The position numbers were made by a program, and so were the translations under genes. 64,000 nucleotides of DNA, from NCBI RefSeq assembly GCF_001295795.1, contig NZ_LJHY01000039.1, forward strand, positions 1 through 64,000, in the 5' to 3' direction. The notes below the pieces were generated by a model, which worked only from the letters and a program-made list of their open reading frames with translations, was not told the origin of the DNA and made no database searches. The stretch comes from Novosphingobium sp. AAP83 (GTDB taxonomy: Bacteria > Pseudomonadota > Alphaproteobacteria > Sphingomonadales > Sphingomonadaceae). This document shows positions 35,533-44,459 of this stretch, piece after piece (the first letter of the stretch is position 1; every line of letters begins with the position of its first letter).

Positions 35533-35837
35533 GGGCTTGTAACCAGCTTGGACAGGTCTCTCACACACTCCTCGGCAAGCAAGCTACTTGCGAAAGAAAT
35601 CCCGTTTTTAGTTAAGCGATAAACTTGCCGCGCGCGCGGGCGTCCGCCCCCTGTCTCGCTCCATTGCGATTCAAGTAAATCACTTTCCTTAAGCCGGATG
35701 AGCAGCGGATATAGGGTGCCGGATTTCAATCCAGAAGCCTGCATCAGGTCATAGCCGTGCCGCCATTGATTGGCGCCACTCACCATTGCTGAAAAGAGCT
35801 TGATGGCTTGCGGAGAGGTATTTGGGGCTCGGGGCAT
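35529..35837 (-). CDS. PadR-family transcriptional regulator
   Basis: This 102-residue protein has a winged helix of the PadR type: LMQASGLKSGTLYPLLIRLK, ESQWSETGGGRPRARQVYRL, then TKNGISFASSLLAEE. The GRPRxxYxLT wing is diagnostic. It lacks the long C-terminal dimerisation domain, as in subfamily 2 proteins. No ribosome binding site is seen before the ATG at 35837, and a near-perfect palindrome begins 4 bases upstream, which suggests tight autoregulation and perhaps a leaderless message. Confidence 0.88.
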   Translation of the reverse strand: MPRAPNTSPQAIKLFSAMVSGANQWRHGYDLMQASGLKSGTLYPLLIRLKESDLLESQWSETGGGRPRARQVYRLTKNGISFASSLLAEECVRDLSKLVTSP

Positions 35838-35840
35838 AAC

Positions 35841-35866
35841 TCATAGTCTACATATGTAGAGTATGA
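35841..35866. promoter_or_regulatory. 26-bp near-perfect palindrome, candidate PadR operator
   Basis: The left half TCATAGTCTACAT and right half ATGTAGAGTATGA are inverted repeats with one mismatch in 13. The centre CTACATATGTAG is perfect. It ends 4 bases from the padR start codon, so bound repressor would cover the promoter. Confidence 0.65.
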
Positions 35867-36123
35867 AGTCAATGACCAGATTAGCGTTGGGCTAATTTGC
35901 CCATAGCAACCAACCTGCGGCTCGTTCCGACAGGTGCCGCAGTCGCCGAGTTAGTCCCTCGAAACGTCCGGTAACCAACCGACTCCAAACACTCAGCGCA
36001 TACAACCCAAACCCCCAAAACCCGCCATCCCCCTTCACCCCGGGTCAAGCTGTACAGCCCGAGGTGACGGTAGAAGGTAGAGAGTATTGGGGTGTGGTTG
36101 GCCTTTGGAACGCGAGGCCCAAG
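35867..36123. other. intergenic region without recognised gene
   Basis: These 257 bases between the PadR operator and the DUF983 gene hold no frame with coding character. A plus-strand frame from 36064 runs antisense through the DUF983 gene and is a shadow. I see no RNA gene, hairpin terminator or repeat here. Confidence 0.5.
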
Positions 36124-36552
36124 CTAAACTTTGGTGCTATCGTCCTTATCCTTGGCGTTCAGCTTCGCCCACAAACTCTCCGTCCCCGCTTCAATCGCGT
36201 TGTTCACATATTGCGAGGCGACGAGCCAGCCTTTGAACGGGCGCAGGGTGGCGAGACAGCCGAGGGCGAGGATCGGGATGGAGGTGAGGACGTGCACCCA
36301 CCACGGCGGGGAAAAGGCGACTTCGACCCAGACGACGAGGAACGTCAACGGAAAGGCGGTGATGCACAGCGCGAAGAAGGCGGGGCCATCATCGGCATTG
36401 GCGAAATCATAATTCAGCCCGCATTCGGGGCAGGTCTTTTGCAGTTTCAGCCAGCCGTTGAACATCGATGCTTTGGCACAGCGCGGACATAAGCCTTTCA
36501 AGCCACACCGGAAAATCCAATCAAACTTGGGGTTCTTGGTGAAAATGGCCAT
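36124..36552 (-). CDS. DUF983 family membrane protein
   Basis: This 142-residue protein starts with a zinc-ribbon-like part: GLCPRCAKASMF followed by CPECGLNYDF, giving two CxxC pairs. Two membrane segments follow (FFALCITAFPLTFLVVWVEV and LTSIPILALGCLATLRPF). This matches DUF983 proteins, often found near cytochrome oxidase genes in alphaproteobacteria, although none are here. The ATG at 36552 has AGGAT 8 bases upstream; longer starts at 36579 or 36609 would intrude on the divergent neighbour's promoter. Confidence 0.8.
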   Translation of the reverse strand: MAIFTKNPKFDWIFRCGLKGLCPRCAKASMFNGWLKLQKTCPECGLNYDFANADDGPAFFALCITAFPLTFLVVWVEVAFSPPWWVHVLTSIPILALGCLATLRPFKGWLVASQYVNNAIEAGTESLWAKLNAKDKDDSTKV

Positions 36553-36586
36553 GCCGTGTGATCCTGTATCGTGTGCCATCGTCCAT

Positions 36587-37318
36587 ATGCCCATGCCCGC
36601 GCTTGGCAAGTCCGAAGGGGATGATGGAACGAAACGCGACTTTGTGACATTGTGTTGCGTGCCTCAAATTATCCAGCGCTTCCGCGCCCGCTTTCTCGAC
36701 GTTTTGGCGTCGATCTACATCTACAACGAACATCGCGGCTATACGTCGCTGGATCGTGTGCTGGATGCGGTGCGTGTGCGCTGCCCCGATGATCCTGCGT
36801 TTATCGCAGCCATCGCCAAGCATCGGGGGGATGAACGCAAACACTATGTGATGTTCAAGCGGTGGTTCGAATTGCAAGGGCGGATGCCTTTGGCGGTGGA
36901 CAGCACCTGCGGGCACATCGACCGGTTCATCGAGAAAGTGTTTGGCTGCTCAATCGATGATCTGGACACCCAGGGCGTGATCGCCAGCCCCGATGCATTC
37001 GAGCGTTTGTGCCGGGTGATTATGCTGACCGAACAACGCGGTATGCATCAGGTTGATGTGCTGCTGCGCAACCGCCACGTCTTGTCTGACAAGGCAATGA
37101 AACGCATTTTCGAGGTGGTGGCGCGCGATGAGCCCGATCACTGGATGCCCTATGAAAACTGGCTGGAACGGCAGGGCCGCGCCAAGGCAAAGCTGCGCGA
37201 ACGCTGGTCAGACTACTGGATTCACAAGTCTTTGATGCTGGTAAAGCTGCCCAGCCTGTTCCTGCGACGGTCCACTCCAAGAATGACGGTGTGGCCCGAT
37301 GCGGGCGAAACTGCCTGA
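36587..37318 (+). CDS. ferritin-like di-iron protein
   Basis: This protein of about 243 residues is helical, with carboxylate/His pairs expected of a ferritin-like four-helix bundle: YNEHRGY, GDERKHYVMFKRW (ExxH), LTEQRGMHQVDV and VARDEPDHWMPY (ExxH). It could bind a di-iron centre and act as an oxidase or hydroxylase, but the substrate is unknown. The start is uncertain: ATG 36587 and 36593 leave only 34 bases to the divergent DUF983 start, and a GTG at about 36643 is possible. It is followed by an acyltransferase gene after 59 bases. Confidence 0.7.
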   Translation: MPMPALGKSEGDDGTKRDFVTLCCVPQIIQRFRARFLDVLASIYIYNEHRGYTSLDRVLDAVRVRCPDDPAFIAAIAKHRGDERKHYVMFKRWFELQGRMPLAVDSTCGHIDRFIEKVFGCSIDDLDTQGVIASPDAFERLCRVIMLTEQRGMHQVDVLLRNRHVLSDKAMKRIFEVVARDEPDHWMPYENWLERQGRAKAKLRERWSDYWIHKSLMLVKLPSLFLRRSTPRMTVWPDAGETA

Positions 37319-37377
37319 CCCAATGAACCCTTCGACAATGCCCCGCCCTGACGCTACGCTGCGCACGGGAGACGGGG

Positions 37378-37989
37378 ATGACAGGATTTATCGAAGACCG
37401 CAGGCCGAGCCTGTTATCGCGGCTGGTGCGCAAGGCGCTCGTCACTTTTTACCGGATGCGCGGCTGGAAAGCGCATGGCGCGCCGCCCGCCGATGGCCGC
37501 TGCGTGATTATCGCAGCGCCGCATACTTCGAACTGGGACTTCCTCTATTTCATCGGGCTGACCGAGGATCTGGGCCTGATGCCGCATTTTATGGCCAAAG
37601 ACAGCCTGTTCCGCTGGCCGCTGGGCAGGTTCATGCGCGATATGGGCGGCGTTCCGGTGGTGCGATCATCGCGGCAGAACGTGGTCGATGCGATGGCAGC
37701 GGAGTTTGCGCGGCGTGACCGTTTCATGCTGACCATCGCGCCCGAGGGCACGCGCGGGAAAGTGGGGCAGTGGCGCACGGGGTTTTATCATATCGCGATG
37801 AAGGCCGGCGTGCCCTTGGTGGTGGGCATGATGGATTATGGCACGAAAACCGGCGGGCTTGGCCCGGCAATCTGGCCAACTGGAGACTATGACGCTGATA
37901 TGGCTAAGATTTTTGAATACTATCGCAAAGTAACACCCAAGCATCCTTCGCACGGGATCAGCAGTCTGGCGGAGGTGAGCCATGATTGA
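37378..37989 (+). CDS. PlsC-type acyltransferase
   Basis: This 203-residue membrane-associated enzyme probably acylates a lysophosphatidic acid or related acceptor. The catalytic HxxxxD motif is in APHTSNWDFLY, the substrate motif in IAPEGTRGKVGQWRTGFYHI, and the later VPLVVGMMDYGTK block fits. The protein is shorter than housekeeping PlsC, so it may act on another lipid. It overlaps the next gene by 8 bases. Confidence 0.85.
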   Translation: MTGFIEDRRPSLLSRLVRKALVTFYRMRGWKAHGAPPADGRCVIIAAPHTSNWDFLYFIGLTEDLGLMPHFMAKDSLFRWPLGRFMRDMGGVPVVRSSRQNVVDAMAAEFARRDRFMLTIAPEGTRGKVGQWRTGFYHIAMKAGVPLVVGMMDYGTKTGGLGPAIWPTGDYDADMAKIFEYYRKVTPKHPSHGISSLAEVSHD

Positions 37990-38779
37990 AGCTTTGCTGA
38001 TCAATGCCGCTGTGCTGGTGCTGGGCATGGTGGTGCTGTGGCGCATTGCGGTGCGGATCGGAGATGTAAGCTTTATTGACGCGGTGTGGGGCGGCGGCAT
38101 GGCTGTGCTGGCGCTGGCATCGTGGGCGCAAGTGTTTGGCGATAATGGGAAAAGGGCTGACCTGATTGCCGCCATGGCGGCGATTTGGGGCGCGCGTCTG
38201 GCGTGGCATTTGTTCACCCGCTGGCGCGCGCATGGGGAGGATCCGCGCTATGCCAAGATGCTGGGCAAGGCGCGGGCGCAAGGACGCTATGGCGCGGCGG
38301 CGCTGAAAGTGGTGTTCGCGCCGCAAGCGGTTTTGCTGTTTATCACGTGTTTGCCTGCGCAAATGGGCATTTTGGCGCGCGGCGAGGTGGCGTCTGTGGG
38401 CGCTTTGGCGGCATCTGGTGCCGTTTTGTGGCTGATCGGCATGGTATTCGAGGCGGTTGGCGATGCGCAGCTAAACCGCTTCCGCGCCGACCCTGCCAAC
38501 AAGGGCCGCGTGTTGGATTCAGGGCTGTGGCGCTATACCCGCCATCCCAATTACTTTGGCGATGCCTGCGTGTGGTGGGGCATCTGGCTGGCCGCAGCCG
38601 AGGCCGGCCCCTGGGTTGCGATCATCAGCGCGATTGGACCTGTGTTCCTGACCTTCACCCTCACCCGCTGGTCGGGCAAGCCGCTGTTGGAAAAAGACAT
38701 GGCAGCGCGGCGGCCCGGCTATAGCGAATATGTGCAGCGCACATCTGGGTTTGTGCCGTGGTGGCCCAAGCGGGGTTAG
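37982..38779 (+). CDS. DUF1295 family membrane protein
   Basis: This 265-residue protein has about six membrane segments and a steroid-5-alpha-reductase/ICMT-like C-terminus: LDSGLWRYTRHPNYFGDACV and LEKDMAARRPGYSEYVQRTS. These blocks bind NADPH or SAM in related families. The early DVSFIDAVWG motif is typical of DUF1295. It overlaps the acyltransferase gene, so a linked lipid function is an inference. Confidence 0.88.
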   Translation: MIEALLINAAVLVLGMVVLWRIAVRIGDVSFIDAVWGGGMAVLALASWAQVFGDNGKRADLIAAMAAIWGARLAWHLFTRWRAHGEDPRYAKMLGKARAQGRYGAAALKVVFAPQAVLLFITCLPAQMGILARGEVASVGALAASGAVLWLIGMVFEAVGDAQLNRFRADPANKGRVLDSGLWRYTRHPNYFGDACVWWGIWLAAAEAGPWVAIISAIGPVFLTFTLTRWSGKPLLEKDMAARRPGYSEYVQRTSGFVPWWPKRG

Positions 38780-38786
38780 CAGCGGG

Positions 38787-39758
38787 ATGGCGGGACGCGG
38801 TGTAAAGATCATGGGCCGTGTGGCAGGCTTTGCCGTGCTGGCCTCGGCTACGCTGTCAGTCTGGCTCTATACCCCCGACAAGCCGCGCGCAGGATTGGCG
38901 GCGGCTTATGCAGGGGATTACCGCACGGTTGACGCGGTGCGCCTTCGCCTGCGGGACAGTGGCCCGCGCGATGCACCGGCGGTGATCCTGTTGCACGGTT
39001 TCGGCGCGAGCCTTGAAACTTGGGACGGATGGGCGGGACCACTTTCGCAGCGTTACCGCGTGATCCGGTTCGATCTGCCCGGATTTGGCCTGACCGGCAG
39101 CGATCCTACCGGCGATTACAGCGATGCCCGATCAATCCGCGTGCTGGCCGGATTGATGGACCAGTTGGGCATTGCGCGGGCTGCCATCGTCGGAAACTCG
39201 CTGGGCGGGCGGATCGCGTGGAATTTCGCCGCGCAACAGCCGGACCGGGTTTCGCGGCTGGTGCTGGTATCGCCCGATGGCTTTGCCAGCCCCGGCTTTG
39301 AATATGAAAAGGCCCCGGACGTCCCGCTGATGATGAAGGCGCTGCCCTATACCGCGCCGCGCGGCATGCTGAAGGCCAATCTGGCGGCGGCCTATGCCCG
39401 CCCCGAACGGCTGGGCGAGGCGACCGTGACCCGCTATCGCGACATGATGCTGGCCCCCGGCGTGCGCCGCGCCATCCTTGCCCGCATGGACCAGACGATC
39501 CTGCGCGATCCGGTCCCGGTGCTGGCCCGCATCAAGACCCCGACGCTGCTGATCTGGGGCGAGAAAGACGGCATGATCCCGATCAGCAATGCCGCCGATT
39601 ACCTGCGCGTAATGCCCACCGCCACGCTGGTGCGTCTGCCCGATCTTGGCCATCTGCCGTTCGAGGAGGACCCCGCCCGGTCGCTGCCGCCGCTGGAGCG
39701 TTTCCTTGCGGATGGGGGCGTCAGAACTCGGACCAGTCGTCAGAACCCACAACCTTAA
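38787..39758 (+). CDS. alpha/beta hydrolase
   Basis: This 323-residue hydrolase begins with one hydrophobic segment ([14 protein letters not shown]), which could be a signal anchor. The fold motifs are [15 protein letters not shown] (oxyanion), [14 protein letters not shown] (nucleophile Ser), [10 protein letters not shown] (Asp) and [13 protein letters not shown] (His). The substrate is unknown. The ATG at 38787 lies 7 bases after the DUF1295 stop; 38811 is an alternative. Its last 38 bases overlap the convergent chemoreceptor gene. Confidence 0.88.
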   Translation: MAGRGVKIMGRVAGFAVLASATLSVWLYTPDKPRAGLAAAYAGDYRTVDAVRLRLRDSGPRDAPAVILLHGFGASLETWDGWAGPLSQRYRVIRFDLPGFGLTGSDPTGDYSDARSIRVLAGLMDQLGIARAAIVGNSLGGRIAWNFAAQQPDRVSRLVLVSPDGFASPGFEYEKAPDVPLMMKALPYTAPRGMLKANLAAAYARPERLGEATVTRYRDMMLAPGVRRAILARMDQTILRDPVPVLARIKTPTLLIWGEKDGMIPISNAADYLRVMPTATLVRLPDLGHLPFEEDPARSLPPLERFLADGGVRTRTSRQNPQP

Positions 39759-41130
39759 GCGCCGCGTTACCGATAGACTGGTATTGATCTGCGGGTCTGT
39801 GAGATTGAGCCGAAGAGCGCATTGTTGGCGCGCGCGTTGCCTGACTCACATTTTGGCTGCCCGTGTCGAACCGTTGAATCACGTTAGCCAATTCATGGGC
39901 CTCTTGCGACAGCGAACGAGCAGCAGCTGTTGCCTCTTCGACCATCGCGGCGTTCTGTTGCGTAACCCGATCAACGTCGGCGACAGCAGTATTGACCTTT
40001 TGAAGACTGACTGCCTGGTCATGCGCATTGCTGGCAATCTCTGCGACTTGGTGGTTGATATCCCCCACTCGGTTCACGATACCGGACAAAACCGTACCAG
40101 CCTGCCCGACCAAATTCACACCGGATTTGACTTGTTCGCTCGACGTCGAGATTAGAGTCCTGATATCGCGCGCCGCGTCTGCTGAACGCTGGGCAAGCGC
40201 ACGCACTTCAGTAGCCACAACCGCGAAGCCTTTGCCGGCATCACCCGCCCGCGCAGCTTCGACACCAGCATTAAGTGCGAGAAGATTGGTCTGGAAAGCA
40301 ATAGCGTCGATCAAGCCAACAATTTGACCAATTTCATCAGCGGATTTTGCAATAGCGGCCATCGCTTCAACAGCTTGTTCTACGACAGCACCGCCGGTTG
40401 AAGCTTCTTCGTGCGTTCGGCTAATCGATTCTTGCACTGCGCTGGCCGATTGCGCCATGGTGTTAACGCCCAGCGTAACCTGGTTGAGGGCGGCCGAGGT
40501 TTCTTCGACGCTGGCAGCTTGCTGCTCGTTGCGGCGCGCAAGATCATCAGAAGCGCTATGGATCTCACTCGCGCCGGTCATGACCGTCTGCGTTGTCTGG
40601 TTCACGCTGTGGATGGCTTCAGAAAGTGATGTGACCGCGCGGTTAAAATCTGTTCGCAGTTCTTCATAAGTACCGGGAAACGTTTCACGGATCTGACAAT
40701 TCAACTTGTTTTTGGCTAGCGCGCTCATTGCGCCTTTTAACGCCATGACGACGAGTTCTTGAGATTCCTTCGCGCGCCGCACTTCCAAGGCATTCTGCCT
40801 GAAAGACGCCATTGCCCGTGTCATGCGCCCGACGCAGTCCTGATAGTCAGGATAGGCAAACGGAGTTTCGGTATCGCCGTCAGCAAGTGCCTCCATGCGA
40901 ACAACAGTGTTGACGTATGGGCGGCAGATACGATCTTTTGCGACCAAGGTAGTGGTGATAACAGCGGCAAGCGCGAATATCCCCATGCCGATCGCAACAG
41001 TTCCTGAAAGAAGGCCAAGTTCTGCCAGAACAGTGCTGATCAGACCGATAAGAGAAATGCCTGTATAAATGATCAGCAAAGTATCGAATTTTTTCCTGAT
41101 CGGCGCATCTTTTTCAAACCAGTCAAGCAT
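39721..41130 (-). CDS. methyl-accepting chemotaxis protein
   Basis: This 469-residue chemoreceptor has two adjacent membrane segments near residues 20-63 with almost no periplasmic loop, so it probably senses internal or membrane cues. A HAMP-like region follows, and a long coiled coil carries the signalling hairpin tip [21 protein letters not shown] methylation-helix-like [13 protein letters not shown] is present. It ends DWSEF, which fits the CheR/CheB docking pentapeptide pattern xWxxF. RBS AAGGTGG precedes the ATG. It overlaps the convergent hydrolase by 38 bases and works with the che operon at 23521-29582. Confidence 0.94.
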   Translation of the reverse strand: MLDWFEKDAPIRKKFDTLLIIYTGISLIGLISTVLAELGLLSGTVAIGMGIFALAAVITTTLVAKDRICRPYVNTVVRMEALADGDTETPFAYPDYQDCVGRMTRAMASFRQNALEVRRAKESQELVVMALKGAMSALAKNKLNCQIRETFPGTYEELRTDFNRAVTSLSEAIHSVNQTTQTVMTGASEIHSASDDLARRNEQQAASVEETSAALNQVTLGVNTMAQSASAVQESISRTHEEASTGGAVVEQAVEAMAAIAKSADEIGQIVGLIDAIAFQTNLLALNAGVEAARAGDAGKGFAVVATEVRALAQRSADAARDIRTLISTSSEQVKSGVNLVGQAGTVLSGIVNRVGDINHQVAEIASNAHDQAVSLQKVNTAVADVDRVTQQNAAMVEEATAAARSLSQEAHELANVIQRFDTGSQNVSQATRAPTMRSSAQSHRPADQYQSIGNAALKVVGSDDWSEF

Positions 41131-41319
41131 GTTTCCACCTTAAGTTGCGACCCGGTTTTATTTCGCCGAAAAGATTCAGATATCCCGTGTCATCGCCGCT
41201 TTTAAGACGAAAGCCTCGCGATCTGGTGTTGAGATGCATACGGTCAATGACGTAAAAAGCCGTAGTCAGAATTTAACAAAGAGCGCTGCATGTGGCGGTC
41301 TGTCAGGATAGCAGCAGAA

Positions 41320-41385
41320 CTACAGACCGCAGACGCCGGACGATGCACCGGTGAGGATGACAGCAGGCTTATTGTCTTGCTGCAT
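41320..41385 (-). pseudogene. 5' remnant of a short-chain dehydrogenase gene
   Basis: A good start (AGGG then ATG) lies 5 bases after the hydroxylase stop. It encodes 21 residues, MQQDNKPAVILTGASSGVCG then Leu, and stops. TGASSG is the nucleotide-binding turn that begins SDR enzymes (normally TGASSGIG). The rest of an SDR is not found in the next 190 bases, which lead into the chemoreceptor promoter. It looks like the beginning of a deleted SDR gene. Confidence 0.6.
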
Positions 41386-41390
41386 GTTGT

Positions 41391-42278
41391 TCACCCTTCG
41401 CTCTGCCGTTCCTGCCAGCGCGCCTTGATCGCGTCGGACCCTTCGCGCGAGCCGTCGTGGCTCCAGCCGGGCGGGCGGATGAGGTAGGACAATTTGTGGC
41501 GCCAAGGCGCGTGCCAGAAATCGGCCAGCATGCCTTGCCATTCGTGGAACACCACATGGGGCAAGTGGAAGCTGCCGAGCTGTTTGACGATGCCATAGCA
41601 GGGCGGCAAATTTTCGCGTTCGCGCTGGAAGGTGCGCAAGAGGCGGTCCCACACGATCAACACGCCCGCGTAATTGCGATCCAGATAAAGCGGGTTCGTG
41701 GCATGGTGGACACGGTGATGCGAGGGGGTGTTGAAGATCGCCTCGAACCAGCGCGGCATGCGGTCAATCGTCTCGGTGTGAATCCAGAACTGATAGATCA
41801 GGTTCACGCCGCCGACTATCAGGATCATCGCCGGGTCAAAGCCGATGAAGGCGGGCCAGATGCGGAACAGGAAGGAGCCAGCGAGCGGGCCGGTCCATGT
41901 CTGGCGCAGCGCGGTCGACAAGTTGTAATGCTGGCTGGTGTGGTGATTGACGTGGGACGCCCAGAACCAGCGCACGCGGTGGGCACTGCGGTGGAACAGG
42001 TAGTAGTTGAAGTCATCCAGCACAAAGCACAGGCCCCACGCCCACCATGCGACCGGCACAGTCGCCACGCGGTGATCATAGAGCCACAATGCAGCGGCAA
42101 AGATTGCGCCTGCGGCCAATGCGCCTGCAACCGTGCTGCCAAGGCCGAGGGCAAGACTGGTGAGGGTATCGCGGGGTTCATACTTTTCAGGATGATGGCG
42201 CGCAGCCCAGACCATCTCGACAAGGATCAGCGCCACGAAAAAAGGCACGGCATATGTCACGACATCGATCGGCGTCAT
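41391..42278 (-). CDS. sterol desaturase/fatty acid hydroxylase family protein
   Basis: This 295-residue integral membrane enzyme has the His clusters of the family: HRSAHRVRWFW, HVNHHTSQHYN and TPSHHRVHHATNP. They bind a di-iron centre for hydroxylation or desaturation of lipids or carotenoids. About four hydrophobic segments lie before and between the clusters. It overlaps the upstream gene by 4 bases (ATGA). Confidence 0.9.
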   Translation of the reverse strand: MTPIDVVTYAVPFFVALILVEMVWAARHHPEKYEPRDTLTSLALGLGSTVAGALAAGAIFAAALWLYDHRVATVPVAWWAWGLCFVLDDFNYYLFHRSAHRVRWFWASHVNHHTSQHYNLSTALRQTWTGPLAGSFLFRIWPAFIGFDPAMILIVGGVNLIYQFWIHTETIDRMPRWFEAIFNTPSHHRVHHATNPLYLDRNYAGVLIVWDRLLRTFQRERENLPPCYGIVKQLGSFHLPHVVFHEWQGMLADFWHAPWRHKLSYLIRPPGWSHDGSREGSDAIKARWQERQSEG

Positions 42279-42736
42279 TTCAGCGCATTTCCTAAACGGC
42301 GGAGACTGCCCAGGCGGCGAAGGCTGGCGGCCCAGACTTGCGCCTGATCGCCAAGATCGAGCGTGACCGTGCCGAAGTGTTTGTCTTGTGTGGCGATGGT
42401 GAGGAAGCGGCCATCAAGCCGGATCCCGGCGTGGCTTGTAATCTCGCGCGCGGCGAAATGGCTGCCGTGCTGGCGGATCAACAGCACGCGGTCATGGCGA
42501 TCACGCACCAAAGCGCCAACCCTTGCACGGTCAAGTACGACCGCCGTGGCATCAAAGCCGCAGATCGCCTGATCGGCCAAAGCGCGGGCATGATCCTCAT
42601 CGGCAATGCGCGGATCGCCGCCGAGCTGAAGCTTGCGCGCCATCCAGCCAAGCCCGAGGATCGCGATCAGCGATACGGTGAGTTGCAGCGCGAGCCACAG
42701 GCCCGGTATGGGATCAAGGTCTGGCATTTCAGGCAA
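42275..42736 (-). CDS. membrane-anchored protein, unknown function
   Basis: This 153-residue protein has one N-terminal hydrophobic segment (PGLWLALQLTVSLIAILGLG) and a soluble beta-rich domain with RARVGALVRDRHDRVLLIRQ and DKHFGTVTLDLG. The last stretch is basic (LRRLGSLRRLGNALK). I do not recognise a family. It lies 8 bases after the rhodanese-like gene and overlaps the hydroxylase, so the three form an operon. Confidence 0.7.
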   Translation of the reverse strand: MPEMPDLDPIPGLWLALQLTVSLIAILGLGWMARKLQLGGDPRIADEDHARALADQAICGFDATAVVLDRARVGALVRDRHDRVLLIRQHGSHFAAREITSHAGIRLDGRFLTIATQDKHFGTVTLDLGDQAQVWAASLRRLGSLRRLGNALK

Positions 42737-42744
42737 TGGGGCGC

Positions 42745-43179
42745 TTAGCCGGCTTGAGCAGCGAGCATATCCACCGTCGCGCGGATGGGGCCGATATCAT
42801 AGCCTGCACCGGCGGCCTTGGCAGCTATTTCATCAGGATTAAGGCCCGCTTTGGCCTGCGCCAGCGCCCACAGCAGGGTGGAGCGCGTGCCCGAACGGCA
42901 ATAGGCCAGAACCGGCGCATCGCCCGCCTGCGCCAGTGCCTGCTGCATGGCTTCGACTTGCGTCATGGAGAACCCGGCGTGCGTTACCGGAATGGCGACA
43001 TAGGCCATGCCGGCTGCATGGGCCGCAGCCTCAATATCAGGGCCGGGGGTCTGATCGTCGGATTCGTCCTCGGGCCGGTTGTTGATGATCAACCCGATGC
43101 CCAGCGCCTTGGCATAGGCGACCTCGGCCAGCGTGATCTGGGGGCTGGCAAAAGTTTTATCGTCAATCTTGCGGAACAT
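42745..43179 (-). CDS. TIGR01244-type sulfur transferase/phosphatase-like protein
   Basis: This 144-residue protein resembles the DUF442/TIGR01244 family (BLH-type): KTFASPQITLAEVAYAKALG, then IINNRPEDESDDQTPGPDIE and the active loop AYCRSGTRSTLLWALA with Cys as nucleophile (CxxGxR). It may act on persulphide or phosphate. It is first in the operon with the unknown membrane protein and the hydroxylase. Confidence 0.88.
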   Translation of the reverse strand: MFRKIDDKTFASPQITLAEVAYAKALGIGLIINNRPEDESDDQTPGPDIEAAAHAAGMAYVAIPVTHAGFSMTQVEAMQQALAQAGDAPVLAYCRSGTRSTLLWALAQAKAGLNPDEIAAKAAGAGYDIGPIRATVDMLAAQAG

Positions 43180-43345
43180 GGGGGCAAAGTCCTGATCACC
43201 AAAAGCGTGGGGTTACTTGTGCCCAAAGGGGGCTGGCGGGGCAAGCCTTGGTGAAATTGAAAGCAAAAATGGCCGGAAAGCCACAGTTTTCAGGGGAAAA
43301 TGAAGGTGGCATGACGATTCCGTTCGCGCTCTTCTTTTTTTAGGT

Positions 43346-43477
43346 TATAGTCTTACGCGCAAAGGAGACCTCCGGCCCATCAAAGTCCGGTAGTGATTCC
43401 TTCGTCGTGCCGCTGGTCCCCGCGTCCGGCCTGCGGTGCCGTGAAGGTAGGGGCGGATTGAAGGTCTATTGATTTCT
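43346..43477 (+). promoter_or_regulatory. possible promoter and long leader of the cold-shock gene
   Basis: TATAGT at 43346-43351 could be a -10 box, with TTCGCG 17 bases upstream as a poor -35. Transcription from there would give a leader of about 120 bases with pairing segments such as CCGGCCC and GTCCGG. Long structured leaders are typical of cold-shock genes, so a temperature role is plausible but not shown. Confidence 0.35.
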
Positions 43478-44287
43478 ATGGGTTTTGACAGAGGGCGGCG
43501 CGGTCGCGGCAAGGATAAGCGCGACGGATTCGGCGACGAAGGTGGTTTCGATCCCTACGGCGGCGGCGGTGGTGGCGGTTTCGGTGGCGGCTTTGGTGGC
43601 GGCGATCGTGGCGGCTTCGGCGGTGGTGACCGTGGCGGCTTCGGCGGCGGTGGAAATCGCGGCGGCTTCGGCGGCGGTGATCGTGGCGGCTTCGGCGGCG
43701 GCGGCGGTGGCGGCGGCTTCAGTGGCGGCCCACGTGGCGGCGGTGGCGGCTTCGGCGGCCCACGCGGCGGCGGCGGCGGCGGCGGCGGCGGAATGCCTGC
43801 CCAAGTTGTCGGCACCGGCAAGGGCGTCGTAAAGTTCTTTAACGGCCAGAAGGGCTTCGGCTTCATTCAGCGCGAAGACGGCGGCGAAGATGTGTTCGTT
43901 CACATCAGCGCAGTCGAACGTGCGGGTCTTGAAGGCTTGGCAGAAGGCCAGCAGCTGGAATTCAACCTCGTCGATCGTGGTGGTAAGGTTTCGGCAGCTG
44001 ATCTTCAGGTCGTTGGTGACGTGATCGCAGTGGCGGCTAAGCCCGATGCACCGCAGCGCGAGCTGACGGGTGAGCGCGCTACTGGTACGGTCAAGTTCTT
44101 CAACGCGATGAAGGGCTTCGGCTTTATCACGCGTGACGATGGCCAGCCTGACGCTTTCGTGCACATCAGCGCGGTTGAGCGTTCGGGTCTGCGTGAACTG
44201 AACGAAGGCGACAAGCTTGAATTCGACCTTGAAGTCGATCGACGAGGCAAGCACTCGGCGGTCAACCTAGTGCCGATTCAGGGTTGA
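43478..44287 (+). CDS. glycine-rich protein with two cold-shock domains
   Basis: This 269-residue RNA-binding protein has a basic N-terminus ([18 protein letters not shown]), a long glycine-rich tract of GGFGGGDR and FGGG units (about residues 28-107), and two cold-shock domains. Domain 1 has [19 protein letters not shown] and [13 protein letters not shown]; domain 2 has [19 protein letters not shown] and [12 protein letters not shown]. Both RNP motifs are intact in each. The Gly/Arg tract suggests a flexible RNA-binding or condensate-forming part. ATG 43478 is preferred over TTG 43469. A terminator follows. Confidence 0.92.
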   Translation: MGFDRGRRGRGKDKRDGFGDEGGFDPYGGGGGGGFGGGFGGGDRGGFGGGDRGGFGGGGNRGGFGGGDRGGFGGGGGGGGFSGGPRGGGGGFGGPRGGGGGGGGGMPAQVVGTGKGVVKFFNGQKGFGFIQREDGGEDVFVHISAVERAGLEGLAEGQQLEFNLVDRGGKVSAADLQVVGDVIAVAAKPDAPQRELTGERATGTVKFFNAMKGFGFITRDDGQPDAFVHISAVERSGLRELNEGDKLEFDLEVDRRGKHSAVNLVPIQG

Positions 44288-44345
44288 TCCCGATTGCATA
44301 GCCTCCGGTGATGCCACCGGCAGCTTGCAAGTAGCATACGTGCAC

Positions 44346-44380
44346 AAATGGCGGTCCTTTTGGGGCCGCCATTTGTCGTT
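44346..44380 (+). terminator. intrinsic terminator of the cold-shock gene
   Basis: AAATGGCGG pairs with CCGCCATTT, extended by GTCC/GGGC around a TTTT loop, and T-rich sequence follows. It is 58 bases after the cold-shock stop. Confidence 0.75.
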
Positions 44381-44459
44381 TCTGATTCCCTTTTTTCCAT
44401 CCGGACAATAAGCGCCCGATGCGTCATCCGGACCGCTTGCGATTAAACAGGAGATGCCA

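Noticed and set aside
43466..44254. Long minus-strand frame opposite the glycine-rich cold-shock gene
   Set aside because: It is Ala/Thr low-complexity produced by reading the GGC repeat on the other strand; the plus strand has two clear cold-shock domains.
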